Notes under the pieces: model-generated
The model's database searches: none
The model's input: only the letters and a program-made list of their open reading frames with translations
What the model was told of the DNA's origin: nothing
Assembly (NCBI GenBank): GCA_016703665.1
Contig: JADJBS010000002.1
Coordinates: 372,001-436,000, forward strand
Source: Candidatus Defluviibacillus avedoerensis
GTDB lineage: Bacteria; Pseudomonadota; Gammaproteobacteria; Burkholderiales; Burkholderiaceae_C
Reading direction: 5' to 3'
Length of the DNA stretch: 64,000 nucleotides
Shown: piece by piece, positions 44,294 through 53,809 of the stretch
Numbering within the stretch: position 1 is the stretch's first letter
How the letters are laid out: every line of letters begins with the position of its first letter
Made by a program: the position numbers and the translations under genes

Positions 44294-45406
44294 ATGCTGC
44301 TTAGATTGATTGTCTCGATAGTCGTCTTAATTGTTAGTGGTGCGGCGCAAGCTCAAACTATTCCGCTTGATCGGCTACGCGGTACATCAGATGACATGGT
44401 CGAAACTCGGCTTTACTCGAGTGATTCAGAGTTGAAGTTGATGACACTCAATCAAGCTATTGCCGAAAATCCTCAAAACCCTGAATTACTGCTCAGGAAA
44501 GGGATCTACCTTCAAGAGCTAGGCCGCATGCAGCAGTCCATTGACGTGTTTGAAGCGCTGCGTGCCGAGTACCCGAATCATCCTGCGCCTTACATCAATT
44601 TGGCCTCAATTTTTGCTCAACAAGGTCGACTCGAAGAGGCGCGCCAAATGCTAACCAAGTCTGAGGCCTTGAATCCTGGAAGGTATCAGACGCAGTTAGG
44701 CTTGGCGTCAATTAATATCGGCCTGGCGCTAGAAGCGATCAAGAAAGCGAATGATCTCAATTCTGGCGACATAGCCACTGAGGAACGAATTCGTGAACTA
44801 GAGCAATTGATTGCAAAATTAAATGCCCCACCACTCGTTGTGTCCGCCGCTGCTATTTCAGAGCCTATACGTGTGGAGAACTTGAACCAATCAGGGCTTT
44901 TGCCCAAGCTAAAAAAAATTGGCGGGAACCCGAAGGCCAAAATCTCTCCCAATCGTGACCGACTGACGCTGAATGCGCCGACAACACCTGATCGACAATT
45001 GAAACAACGAGCCTTTGGTGGGGATCGTTCAAAGCAAAATCACGTCATGAGTGAGGTAACAGATGAGGCCCGTGTTGAAATCATGAACATGGTGGAGTCA
45101 TGGGCCGCTGCATGGTCTAGGCGAGATCTCGTTGAATACTCATCTTACTACAGCCCACAGTTTAAGGCGGCCAATGGGATGCCCCGAGACTCATGGAGTT
45201 TGTATAAGAAAAATATAATTAATCATGCAAAGTTCATAGATGTTCGGGTCAATATTAAACAAATAAAAATCCTCAAAAATAAAGCTTGGGTTCAATTTTC
45301 GCAACGATACCGTTCAGATATTTATTCTGATTCTGCTCGAAAAGAAATGAAATTAATTTCTGAAGATGGTGTTTGGAAAATAATTGGTGAAAAATCTATT
45401 TTATAA
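44294..45406 (+). CDS. Secreted TPR protein with SnoaL/Cds6-like C-terminal domain
   Basis: Protein of 370 aa with a signal peptide (LLRLIVSIVVLIVSGAAQAQ). Two or three tetratricopeptide repeats follow (LNQAIAENPQNPELLLRKGI, QSIDVFEALRAEYPNHPAPY, EEARQMLTKSEALNPGRYQT). After a linker comes a C-terminal NTF2-like domain (AWSRRDLVEYSSYYSPQFKA to WKIIGEKSIL). Such TPR plus NTF2-like proteins occur near envelope polysaccharide genes and may scaffold a periplasmic complex. Function here is inferred from position. Composition is less AT-rich than its neighbours until the last third. Confidence 0.72.
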   Translation: MLLRLIVSIVVLIVSGAAQAQTIPLDRLRGTSDDMVETRLYSSDSELKLMTLNQAIAENPQNPELLLRKGIYLQELGRMQQSIDVFEALRAEYPNHPAPYINLASIFAQQGRLEEARQMLTKSEALNPGRYQTQLGLASINIGLALEAIKKANDLNSGDIATEERIRELEQLIAKLNAPPLVVSAAAISEPIRVENLNQSGLLPKLKKIGGNPKAKISPNRDRLTLNAPTTPDRQLKQRAFGGDRSKQNHVMSEVTDEARVEIMNMVESWAAAWSRRDLVEYSSYYSPQFKAANGMPRDSWSLYKKNIINHAKFIDVRVNIKQIKILKNKAWVQFSQRYRSDIYSDSARKEMKLISEDGVWKIIGEKSIL

Positions 45407-45416
45407 ATATTAAATC

Positions 45417-46331
45417 ATGAATTTAAATGAATTTCATAAAATAATACCTCTAATTATTATTTCTCCGGTTAGAGATGAATCTGCTTTAATAGAAAAAACA
45501 TTGAAATCAATAATTGATCAAACAGTTTGGCCGCTAGAATGGGTGATTGTTGATGATGGTTCAACAGATAATACAGCTGAAATTGTAAAATCTTATGCAA
45601 AAAATTATAAGTTTATTAATTTGATTTCAAATGAAAATCGAGGTTTCCGCAAATTGGGTGGAGGCGTTATTTCTGCATTCAAATTTGGGTTAAGTCAAAC
45701 TATTCATAAAGAGTATGAATTCTTGGCCAAGCTTGATGGTGACATGTCATTTGGTCCTAAATATCTAGAAATTATGTTCGGTACCCTTGACTCAACTCCG
45801 CGACTGGCGGCTGTTTCTGGAAAAGTTTTTCGCCCAGAAAATGGGAAACTTGTCCCAGAATGGATTATTGATGAGCATGTTGCTGGACAGTTTAAACTTT
45901 ATCGACGAACTGCATTTGAGGAAATTGGTGGTTTTGTTGAAGAGGTAATGTGGGATGGGATTGACGTACACATGTCTAGAATGAAGGGATGGGATACGCG
46001 CAGCTTTGAGCATCCTGATGCGCATCTTATTCATCACCGCTTGATGGGCTCTTCCGATAAAAATGTATTAAAAGGGCGGCTGCGCTGGGGGCGAGGTATC
46101 TACTTCATGGGATATCATCCTCTGTATGCTTTGGCTTCAGGTATTTTCCGGATGAGAGAAAAACCTGTTTTTATTGGGGGATTACTTATTATTATTGGAT
46201 ATTTTCGAGCAGCAATTCAGCGTGTGCCCCGCTACGAAAATTTGGAGTTTCGTACTTTTTTGCAAAATGGCAAATTGAGCAGATTAAAGCCCGATTTTTT
46301 GGTTCTACTTAGTAAGTTAGCTGAGTACTAA
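45417..46331 (+). CDS. Family 2 glycosyltransferase
   Basis: GT-A enzyme (304 aa). Features: IIISPVRDESALIEKTLKSI, VIVDDGSTDNT (first Asp pair), LAKLDGDMSFGP (metal motif), and GGFVEEVMWDGIDVHMSRMK with the catalytic-base region. The C-terminal part (RWGRGIYFMGYHPLYALASG) is membrane-proximal. It belongs to the AT-rich segment. The start overlaps no other gene; 10 bases separate it from the TPR gene. Confidence 0.88.
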   Translation: MNLNEFHKIIPLIIISPVRDESALIEKTLKSIIDQTVWPLEWVIVDDGSTDNTAEIVKSYAKNYKFINLISNENRGFRKLGGGVISAFKFGLSQTIHKEYEFLAKLDGDMSFGPKYLEIMFGTLDSTPRLAAVSGKVFRPENGKLVPEWIIDEHVAGQFKLYRRTAFEEIGGFVEEVMWDGIDVHMSRMKGWDTRSFEHPDAHLIHHRLMGSSDKNVLKGRLRWGRGIYFMGYHPLYALASGIFRMREKPVFIGGLLIIIGYFRAAIQRVPRYENLEFRTFLQNGKLSRLKPDFLVLLSKLAEY

Positions 46332-46352
46332 TTTTTCTCTTTTTCACGTCAA

Positions 46353-47540
46353 ATGAAGCAACCTCGTGCATCCAGTCAAAGCGCTCAACAGCGGTTGCTG
46401 AGCTTGTGCACGGGTATTGCGTTTGCACTGGCGATCGGTGGAACACTGCTCGTATTGGTTGCGTTGCATCCTACAGCAAGGTTTGAGGTTTTCGCAAATG
46501 CAACCGTCATCAGCGTTTTTGCTGGTTTGGCGATTTTCTCGCGTCTCGATTTGATGGCTTGGGCTGGACGATTCGAAACGTTATCCAGCATTGTTGTCCG
46601 GTGGTTAGTTGTTTATACCATCGTGATTGTCTCTGGATATCTGTCGATGTCGGTCGAGCAGCTGTCCCGAAAAGTCATGATTGGATGGCTGATCGCAACG
46701 CCAGTGGTTCTCGGACTTTTGGCTATTGTGATTCAAATTATTGCTATTGGTCTTTTTACAACTGGCGACAGACGACGCAAGGCAGTTTTTCTGAGGTTTC
46801 ATCAAGCATCCCGGCTTTTGGCCCGGAGAATGTTGTATTACCGAATCCTCGGGGTGGATCCCGTAGGCTACTTTGATCCTGTTCGGGTAAGCAGTAAGCA
46901 TGAAACTCCTGTTCCCTGGTTGGGGGATATTTCAAAGGCGGCTGAATACGTGGAGGAAAACAGGGTAGACATTGTGTTCCTCGGATTGCAGGTTGCTAAC
47001 AATCCTGCGGTTCGTCGATTGATGGAAGTTCTCCAAGACTCTACCGTTTCAATCTACTTTATTCCAGACTCGCGCCTTTTTGGTGTTCCGGGGGTTCAGG
47101 TGACCGAAATGGTCGGAGTACCCATGTTGGTCGTTGCTGAAACCCCTTTCTTAGGATTGTCTCAAGGTTTGAAGAGAATGATGGACATAGTTCTCTCCAT
47201 TGTATTGCTCATTCGCAGAACATCCTTGGATGAGTTGCCGCAGTTTTTTAATGTTCTACAGGGTTCCATGAGCATTGTCGGTCCCAGACCTCATGCATCG
47301 CAGCATAATGAGTTGTATCGCAAGCTGATTCCTGGATACATGCTCCGGCATAAAGTGAAACCTGGCATCACTGGATGGGCGCAAGTAAATGGTTTAAGGG
47401 GTGAGACTGAAACTGTGGAGAAAATGCGTCGGCGAATTCAGTATGATTTGGTTTACATCAGTCACTGGTCGTTTGCATTTGATCTAAGAATCATTTTGCG
47501 GACAGCTTTGTTGGTTTTTAAGGACAGCAAAGCCTATTAA
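46353..47540 (+). CDS. Initiating sugar transferase with apparent internal deletion
   Basis: Bacterial sugar transferase of the polyisoprenyl-phosphate hexose-1-phosphate type (395 aa; relatives about 460-480). Four or five N-terminal membrane segments and the cytoplasmic Rossmann-like domain (GYFDPVR, VDIVFLGLQVANNPAVRRLM) are normal. In the catalytic domain KRMMDIVLSIVLL runs straight into IRRTSLDELPQFFNVLQGS. The intervening family segment, with SPGP, the RxG and KFRSM motifs (roughly 80 residues), is absent, in frame, at about 47205-47215. The Asp-Glu pair in SLDELP and GPRPHA remain. Activity is doubtful unless another transferase primes the polymer. Confidence 0.82.
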   Translation: MKQPRASSQSAQQRLLSLCTGIAFALAIGGTLLVLVALHPTARFEVFANATVISVFAGLAIFSRLDLMAWAGRFETLSSIVVRWLVVYTIVIVSGYLSMSVEQLSRKVMIGWLIATPVVLGLLAIVIQIIAIGLFTTGDRRRKAVFLRFHQASRLLARRMLYYRILGVDPVGYFDPVRVSSKHETPVPWLGDISKAAEYVEENRVDIVFLGLQVANNPAVRRLMEVLQDSTVSIYFIPDSRLFGVPGVQVTEMVGVPMLVVAETPFLGLSQGLKRMMDIVLSIVLLIRRTSLDELPQFFNVLQGSMSIVGPRPHASQHNELYRKLIPGYMLRHKVKPGITGWAQVNGLRGETETVEKMRRRIQYDLVYISHWSFAFDLRIILRTALLVFKDSKAY

Positions 47541-47563
47541 ATGAACCAAATTACGTACTTACT

Positions 47564-48655
47564 ATGAGAATTCGGCTCATTCAGGCCAGCGAGTTGGATG
47601 ATGGCCTGATTCGTCAGTGGCGATGTATTCAAGGTCAAAATGCTAACTTACGCAGTCCCTATTACTGCCCAGAATATACGCAGGTCGTTGATGCAAGTTT
47701 GAGGGCAAAGGGTAGGCTTAGTAGAAACTGCAGTTCATTTGCTGAGGTCGCGATCATTGAATCTGATACATCTCACCAGATTCAGGGTTTCTTCCCTTTC
47801 CAGCGAGGTCCTTGGGGTCGAATTTTGTCGGTTGGGGGTGGTTTGACAGACTACCAAGGAATCATCTGTTCAGATGATTTCGCAGAATGCAGGGCTGCTC
47901 AGTTGCTGTCAGCCATTCAGGGAAGATATTTTGCATTCAATCATCTTCCTTTGACGGGTGCGTTATTTTCATCTGCAGTAAAGATAAAGCATGAATCACC
48001 AGTCCTAAACACCGAGGGCGGCTATGACTCGTATCTGGAAAGATTAAAAAATTTTCAAGGAACCCCCAAGCCAGGCGTTCACGCGGAGGTTCGTAAACGT
48101 AGCAACAAGATTGTCCGGGAATTGGGGCCGTTAAGGTTTGAGAAGCATGAACAGAGCAGCAAAATCCTCCAGAGACTTATTCAATTAAAGATTGCACAGT
48201 GGAAAATTGGTGCGCCTCCAAATACAGTTACCGCATTTGAAATTCCGTGGATCAATCATGTCATTCACTCGTTGCTTGAGCGTAATTTGAGTGCAACTGA
48301 TAAGGGTGTATTTAAGTGTGCATTGAGCACGCTCTATGCTGGCGACAAGTTGCTCGCGATACAGTTTAGTCTTCGTCATGAGCAAACTCTTCACTGCTGG
48401 TTCCCTGCATACGAGCCCGAGTTTGCTTCCTACAGTGGAGGAACGGTCTTGGTCAAACCCTTGACTGAAGAGTTTGCAGCTGATGGCATTGGGTTAATAG
48501 ACATGGGAAGAGGCGCGGCAACATACAAAATGAGGGTTTGCACAGGTGTCGTTCCGTTGGGTGAAGGAGCGTGTTCCAGCCCCGCTGTGCTTGCCAAAGG
48601 TGTGGTTGCTGCACGGGTTGCTGTTCGATCACTTCGTCAACGTTTTCTGCGATGA
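47564..48655 (+). CDS. CelD/BcsL-like GNAT-family acyltransferase
   Basis: Soluble protein (363 aa) of the group annotated as acetyltransferase involved in cellulose biosynthesis, with a FemAB-like GNAT core. Visible segments: FFPFQRGPWGRILSVGGGLT with the conserved TDYQG, EVRKRSNKIVRELG, FKCALSTLYAGDKLLAIQFS and ADGIGLIDMGRGAATYKMRV. Likely transfers an acyl or amino-acyl group to a sugar precursor. Situated between the sugar transferase and the fourth acyltransferase-3 gene. Confidence 0.78.
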   Translation: MRIRLIQASELDDGLIRQWRCIQGQNANLRSPYYCPEYTQVVDASLRAKGRLSRNCSSFAEVAIIESDTSHQIQGFFPFQRGPWGRILSVGGGLTDYQGIICSDDFAECRAAQLLSAIQGRYFAFNHLPLTGALFSSAVKIKHESPVLNTEGGYDSYLERLKNFQGTPKPGVHAEVRKRSNKIVRELGPLRFEKHEQSSKILQRLIQLKIAQWKIGAPPNTVTAFEIPWINHVIHSLLERNLSATDKGVFKCALSTLYAGDKLLAIQFSLRHEQTLHCWFPAYEPEFASYSGGTVLVKPLTEEFAADGIGLIDMGRGAATYKMRVCTGVVPLGEGACSSPAVLAKGVVAARVAVRSLRQRFLR

Positions 48656-48687
48656 CAACTGGATGTCTCGGCTAGGCAGGGGGGCTA

Positions 48688-49884
48688 TTGGATCCATATA
48701 GCCCATTGCCGGCCATTGTTTCGCTTGGCGTCGCGTTAGCAACTTCGCAGGCTCTGTCAAGGTTCAGTCGCGCTACATCAACTGCAGAACGATACGCGTC
48801 AATTGACGGGTTGCGCGGTTTTCTGGCCTTTTTTGTCTACTTGCATCACTCCAGTATTTGGTATTCCTATTTACGGACAGGAAGGTGGGAAGTACCTCCC
48901 TCAAACTTGTATACCCATTTTGGGCAAAGTGCTGTAGCGCTCTTTTTTATGATCACGGGTTTTCTATTTTTCTCAAAGATTATTGAAGCTCGTTTGACGA
49001 AGATTGATTGGTTTAGGCTATTTTTATCTAGGTTATTGCGACTGGTTCCGCTGTATTCCTTGGTGGTCTCACTTGTGTTCTTGACAGTGTTTATTCTTTC
49101 GAATGGAGCTTTAAACGAGCCACTACCGAAGCTTCTGCTTGGCGTCATAAAGTGGCTTGCCTTCACTTTTGTTGGAGCACCAGATATCAATGGCGTAGAG
49201 CGCACCTGGATCATTGTGGCAGGGGTGACATGGTCGCTTCCATATGAGTGGCTCTTCTACTTTTCACTGCCGATTCTGGCGTTTACTGTTGGAGTGATTC
49301 CTCCTTTTATCTACATTGGTTTGGCTTTTTTCAGTATTACCTATGCGGTTTATCATCCGAGCACCTATTACCTGTCATTTATTGGCGGTATTGCCGCATC
49401 CCTTTTGGTCAGGGTAGCGGTGGTACGTCGGCTTGCGGTAGGTGGTACCGGATCTATTGTCTTGGTTGCAAGTTTGGTTGCGATTGTTTCTGCTTTCCCC
49501 TCGGCATACGGTGTGCCACAACTCTTCCTATTGACCGCGTTCTTCACGCTGATCGCATCTGGAAACAGTGTGTTTGGACTGCTATTGACCCCGGCAGCAC
49601 GTACTCTGGGCAATTTTTCGTATGGGATTTACCTGCTACACGGAATTGCATTGTTTGTCACATTTAACTTTGCTCTTGGGTTGCCACAGGCCAGCGAACT
49701 ATCTGTCGAGCAACATTGGTCTGTTGTGGTTGTGCTCACTCCCTTGCTGGTCTTTGTGAGTTTTCTCTCATTCAAGTTCGTCGAATATCCGGCTATGTTG
49801 AAAACGGCATGCCTAACCCGTTGGATTAGGTCGATTGGCGATCGACTTAGAGTGGCTTCAAGACGCCATTTGGGTGATGGCTGA
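48688..49884 (+). CDS. Acyltransferase-3 family membrane protein (fourth of four)
   Basis: Membrane acyltransferase of 398 aa: [20 protein letters not shown] with catalytic His, [40 protein letters not shown] and about ten segments. The start is taken as TTG with a GGGGGG stretch just upstream, since no ATG precedes the first conserved block. The 3' end overlaps the convergent ugd gene by 27 bases. Base composition has returned to the chromosomal level here. Confidence 0.83.
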   Translation: MDPYSPLPAIVSLGVALATSQALSRFSRATSTAERYASIDGLRGFLAFFVYLHHSSIWYSYLRTGRWEVPPSNLYTHFGQSAVALFFMITGFLFFSKIIEARLTKIDWFRLFLSRLLRLVPLYSLVVSLVFLTVFILSNGALNEPLPKLLLGVIKWLAFTFVGAPDINGVERTWIIVAGVTWSLPYEWLFYFSLPILAFTVGVIPPFIYIGLAFFSITYAVYHPSTYYLSFIGGIAASLLVRVAVVRRLAVGGTGSIVLVASLVAIVSAFPSAYGVPQLFLLTAFFTLIASGNSVFGLLLTPAARTLGNFSYGIYLLHGIALFVTFNFALGLPQASELSVEQHWSVVVVLTPLLVFVSFLSFKFVEYPAMLKTACLTRWIRSIGDRLRVASRRHLGDG

Positions 49885-51210
49885 ACCGCGCCGCCCAATC
49901 GCAAAATATTCAAATCCTTGTTTTTTGACCATTTCTGGCGCAAACAAGTTCCGTCCGTCGAACATGACAGGTGAATGCATTTCCGTTTTCAATCTATCCC
50001 AATCGGGTGTACGGAATTCGCGCCATTCGGTCACAATCGCAATGGCATCGGCACCTTTTGCCGCTTGGTAGGCATCTGCCGGAAAGCTCAGGCCAGGTCG
50101 CTCGCCTAAGGCCCGTTGAGCCTCTTTTGATGCGACCGGGTCATACGCTCGCACTTGGCCACCCCTTGCCAAAATGCTTTCAATCAGGACTAGGCTTGGT
50201 GCCTCCCGCATATCATCCGTGTTGGGTTTGAAGGCAAGGCCCCAGACTGCAAACATCTTTCCTCTTAAATCTTCGCCAAAGCGAGCTACCAATTTGTCAG
50301 ATAGAACCTGCTTTTGACGCTCGTTGACTTTTTCAACTGCCGTCAAAAGGCTCAGAGCATTGCCATGATCATTGGATGTTTTGACCAGTGCCTTCACGTC
50401 CTTCGGAAAGCACGAACCTCCATATCCACTCCCTGCATACAGAAAACTGAAACCTATTCGAGGGTCTGAACCAATTCCTTTGCGCACCAATTCAATGTCT
50501 GCATCCAGCTTCTCTGCCAGCATAGCCAGCTCATTCATAAAACTGATCCGTGTTGCCAGCATGGCGTTGGCTGCGTATTTGGTGAGCTCGGCGCTACGCA
50601 CATCCATGGCCATCAGTCTGTCTCGGTTACGCAAGAAGGGTTCATAAAGCGCTTGCATCTCCGCGAGTGCCCGTTGACTGTCAGTACCCACCACAATCCG
50701 GTCTGGGCGCATAAAATCGGCGACCGCAGCGCCTTCTTTCAGGAACTCGGGGTTCGATATCACAGAGTACTCTGTGGAGAGGCCACGTTTGGCGAGTTCG
50801 TCGGCAATTGCAGGTTTTACCACATCGCCTGTTCCCACGGGCACTGTGCTCTTGTTGACAACGATGGTATAGGCATCAGGCATGTATCGGCCAATGTCCC
50901 TGGCTGCGGCTTGCACATATTGAGTGTCGGCTGAGCCGTCTTCGCCAGGGGGCGTGCCTACGGCAATGAACTGCACGCTTCCGTGGCTTAGTGCATATGC
51001 CTTGTCCGTCGTAAATTTTAAACGACCTGCTGCGGCATTGCGTTTGACAATGTCCTCAAGGCCTGGCTCATGAATGGGTATGCCCCCTGCATTGAGCATG
51101 GCCACTTTCGCTGGGTCCAAGTCAACACAAACCACGAAATTACCCATTTCAGAGAGGCAGGCCCCCGTAACCAATCCTACGTATCCAGTACCAATAACAG
51201 TAATTTTCAT
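49858..51210 (-). CDS. ugd: UDP-glucose 6-dehydrogenase
   Basis: NAD-dependent enzyme (450 aa) making UDP-glucuronate, a likely acidic-sugar donor for the exopolysaccharide. Rossmann motif [19 protein letters not shown], active-site Cys in [16 protein letters not shown], and C-terminal [12 protein letters not shown] are intact. Length is typical. It is transcribed against the acyltransferase genes and diverges from the acyl carrier protein gene, with 126 bases between starts. Confidence 0.95.
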   Translation of the reverse strand: MKITVIGTGYVGLVTGACLSEMGNFVVCVDLDPAKVAMLNAGGIPIHEPGLEDIVKRNAAAGRLKFTTDKAYALSHGSVQFIAVGTPPGEDGSADTQYVQAAARDIGRYMPDAYTIVVNKSTVPVGTGDVVKPAIADELAKRGLSTEYSVISNPEFLKEGAAVADFMRPDRIVVGTDSQRALAEMQALYEPFLRNRDRLMAMDVRSAELTKYAANAMLATRISFMNELAMLAEKLDADIELVRKGIGSDPRIGFSFLYAGSGYGGSCFPKDVKALVKTSNDHGNALSLLTAVEKVNERQKQVLSDKLVARFGEDLRGKMFAVWGLAFKPNTDDMREAPSLVLIESILARGGQVRAYDPVASKEAQRALGERPGLSFPADAYQAAKGADAIAIVTEWREFRTPDWDRLKTEMHSPVMFDGRNLFAPEMVKKQGFEYFAIGRRGSAITQMAS

Positions 51211-51288
51211 ATAACGGTCGATCCAATGGAGTTGACTTGATTATCAAATAGGAATGTGTGTTTCCGCTTACTCCCACCTTCTGGTTAC

Positions 51289-51306
51289 GAATACCATACG
51301 GTATTC
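51289..51306. promoter_or_regulatory. Inverted repeat upstream of the acyl carrier protein gene
   Basis: GAATACC and GGTATTC form a perfect seven-base inverted repeat around ATAC, about 30-48 bases upstream of the carrier-protein ATG in the ugd/ACP divergent gap. It could be an operator or a leader hairpin; there is no T-run, so it is not a terminator. No regulator gene is adjacent. Confidence 0.45.
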
Positions 51307-51336
51307 TTCGTCACAAATTTTGAAAGAATAGGTTTT

Positions 51337-51579
51337 ATGTACAAAGAGAGCATTCGTAACGTCCTAACAAATCATGCACGCTTGTCTGTTGACGCCTTGA
51401 GCTTGGCTGAGGATGCGGATTTATATCAGGCTGGCATGACGTCTCATGCCAGTGTGAACACAATGCTGGCATTGGAAGGCGAATTCGACATTGAATTTCC
51501 TGACAGGATGCTGAAGAGGAGCGTCTTTGAAAGCATCGCCTCAATAAATGCTGCGATCGAAGAATTGAAGGCAGCATGA
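51337..51579 (+). CDS. Acyl carrier protein-like protein
   Basis: Four-helix carrier protein of 80 aa. The phosphopantetheine site is S36 in QAGMTSHASVNTMLALEGEF: the usual DSL is TSH, as in a specialised group rather than the FabF-type housekeeping ACP. Helix II/III residues EGEFDIEFPDRML are normal. The ATG at 51337 gives the expected N-terminus; upstream residues in the same frame are non-homologous. It is the first gene of the ACP / dehydrogenase / DUF1839 / GH2 / hydrolase module and appears intact. A short GCAG/CTGC stem followed by TTTTTT (51594-51617) lies after it and may attenuate downstream transcription. Confidence 0.82.
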   Translation: MYKESIRNVLTNHARLSVDALSLAEDADLYQAGMTSHASVNTMLALEGEFDIEFPDRMLKRSVFESIASINAAIEELKAA

Positions 51580-51643
51580 GGTTATTTATTGGTGCAGTCT
51601 AGATGCTGCGCTTTTTTGCGTGCTTACCTGATGTGTGGACAAT

Positions 51644-52814
51644 ATGAACGAATCCCCGTTGATTGAGGTCGCGAGAAAAATTGGGCAAGAGGTCACGCGG
51701 CTGCATGCAGACGATGTTGACGCCAATTCTAGGTTTCCTGTCGAGACCATTGATGCGCTCAAATCTGCTGGTTTGCTTGGTGCCTACGTGCCAAAAAGCC
51801 TTGGCGGTATGGGGGCTAGCCTGCGTGAGCTGTGTGGCATCTGCGAGGCGCTTGGTCGCCACTGTACGACAAGTGCAATGATTTTTGCCATGCACCAAAT
51901 ACAAGTGATTACGATTGTCCATCACGCAATGGATTCGGAATGGTTTCGCGCCTACTTGGCTGATTTGGCCAGGTACCAGTATTTGATCGCGTCAGTGACC
52001 TCGGAGGTCGGGGTCGGTGGTGAGATGAGGACAAGCCGATGCGCAGTCGAAGCTGACGCAGACGGCCGAGTGTTCAAACTGATTAAGGATGCCACCACCA
52101 TATCCTATGGTGCCCAGGCCGATGATTTGCTTGTTTCAGCGCGCAAAGGCTTGCAAGCCAGCGGCAACGATCAGGTACTTGTGCTGGTTCGCAAGACCGA
52201 TTACACGCTCGAGAAAAAGGGCGTTTGGAATTCAATGGGTATGCGTGGCACCTGTAGCCCACCGTTCTTGATGACTTCCAGGGGTGAGATGAATCAGGTC
52301 ATGACAGTTCCTTTTTCAGACATGGCCGCCCAAACGGTTCGTGCCAGTTTCGCACCTACTTTGGGCTCATACCTGGACTGGTAACGTGACAGCCGCAGCT
52401 AACAAGGCGGCAGCTTTCGTCAGAGGGCAGGCCAGAGCGAATCCTGGCGCCGTGCCACCGACTGCACTTCGCCTTGCAGAACTTTCGTCCATGTTGCAAA
52501 GACTTCGCACCTCTATTGGTGATTGTTTGACTGAATACGAGTTTTTACGTTCCAGTGGCGTTGAAGGTGCAGAAAAACTGTCGTCTGTGGGATATGCCAT
52601 CAAGATCAATAATTTGAAGATTGATGCGTCCGAGTCGTTGCCCGAGATTGTGGGTTTGGCCTTGAGGATATGCGGTATTCTGGGCTATAAAAACGATTCA
52701 CCATTTGCCATGAGCCGTCATTTGCGCGATTCTCATTCATCTATTTTGATGGTGGGAAATGACCGCATGTATGCAACCAACGCCAACCTTCTTCTGGTGG
52801 TCAAAGACTTTTGA
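51644..52814 (+). pseudogene. Acyl-CoA dehydrogenase family protein, frameshifted
   Basis: Flavoprotein-type dehydrogenase in two frames. The first part (LKSAGLLGAYVPKSLGGMGA, TTSAMIFAMHQIQ, IASVTSEVGVGGEMRTSRC, GVWNSMGMRGTCSPPF) covers the N-terminal and beta domains. The second (VPVSHLLWAHTWTGNVTAAA, RICGILGYKNDSPFAMSRHL) is the C-terminal helical domain. The frames join if the C at 52340 is removed (ACG GTT GTG CCA), so a one-base insertion has occurred. The relatives I recall act with carrier proteins rather than in beta-oxidation. Position between ACP and DUF1839 genes suggests oxidation of a carrier-bound acyl or amino-acyl group (inference). Confidence 0.78.
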
Positions 52815-52828
52815 ACTTGGGAGCCGTG

Positions 52829-53809
52829 ATGAGTCTCGCAGCGTTTGATTTGCCTGTCCCTTCGTCGTACACGCCGCATGCACTCCATGCTGATGACAGG
52901 GCCTGGGCCGAAACCAATTGCTATGTCGATGTCTGGATCGAACTGCTTCACGCACTCCGGTTGAATCCTGTTGCATGCATGGGAATGGCTCTGGCCAATG
53001 ATTTTGATGGTGATCAATGGACTTTCTACAAACCACCTCATGAGGACCTGTTTGAACTGTACGGACTGGACGTGCATGAACTGAATGTCTGGAAGTCAAT
53101 TCTCACGAATGCGAGTGAGCAACTTAAGCGTGGGCGTGTGGTTTTGTCAGAAATTGATTCTTTCTATCTGCCTGATACAGCTGGAACTGACTACCGTCGC
53201 AATCATGTCAAGACAACGATTGCGATTCAGTCCCTAGACCTCGAGAAGCAGCAACTGCGTTACTTCCACAATCGCAGTTACCATCAACTCCAAGGTGATG
53301 ACTTCGTCAATTTATTTCGTGTAGGTTTCCCTAGCGATCCAGGGTTCATGCCGTTTTTTGCAGAATTTGTCCGTCTTGACAGGATGCAACGGCTTGAAGA
53401 CGCTGAGCTAGCCTCAATTGCCCTTCAATTGCTCAAGAAACACTTTGTTCGACGCCCATCGCAAAATCCGGTTTTGGCGTATCGACAGCGGTTTTTGGAT
53501 GACATTGAGGCGCTCAAGCTGACGGGAATCGATGCTTACCATGCCTATGCCTTTTCCCATTTGCGTCAACTGGGCTCTGGGGCTGAGTTGCTTGCATCTC
53601 AAATGGCTTGGCTTGACGCTGAAGGGCTGGGCGATTTTTCCGTCGCTGCAGGCGATATGCTCTCGTTGTCCAATGCGACAAAAACGCTGTTGATGAAAGC
53701 CGCAAGGGCTGTTGTGATCAAGAGGCCTGCAGATCTTGGCGCCATGATTGACGAAATAGCCGAGCACTGGCAATCTGCGATGGAAAACCTGAGTCGGGAA
53801 CTGAATTGA
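52829..53809 (+). CDS. DUF1839 family protein
   Basis: Protein of 326 aa in a family of unknown function. Conserved-looking stretches are TNCYVDVWIELLHALRLNPV, NDFDGDQWTFYKPPHEDLFE, YLPDTAGTDYRRNHVKTTIA and RYFHNRSYHQL. The early Cys in NCYVDVW together with later His/Asp is reminiscent of papain-like or BtrH-like acyl-transfer folds, which suggests transfer from a carrier-bound thioester; this is inference. The ATG with GGGAG upstream is chosen; the frame opens 18 bases earlier at a TTG overlapping the dehydrogenase stop. The gene is intact and overlaps the GH2-like start as TGATG. Confidence 0.82.
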   Translation: MSLAAFDLPVPSSYTPHALHADDRAWAETNCYVDVWIELLHALRLNPVACMGMALANDFDGDQWTFYKPPHEDLFELYGLDVHELNVWKSILTNASEQLKRGRVVLSEIDSFYLPDTAGTDYRRNHVKTTIAIQSLDLEKQQLRYFHNRSYHQLQGDDFVNLFRVGFPSDPGFMPFFAEFVRLDRMQRLEDAELASIALQLLKKHFVRRPSQNPVLAYRQRFLDDIEALKLTGIDAYHAYAFSHLRQLGSGAELLASQMAWLDAEGLGDFSVAAGDMLSLSNATKTLLMKAARAVVIKRPADLGAMIDEIAEHWQSAMENLSRELN

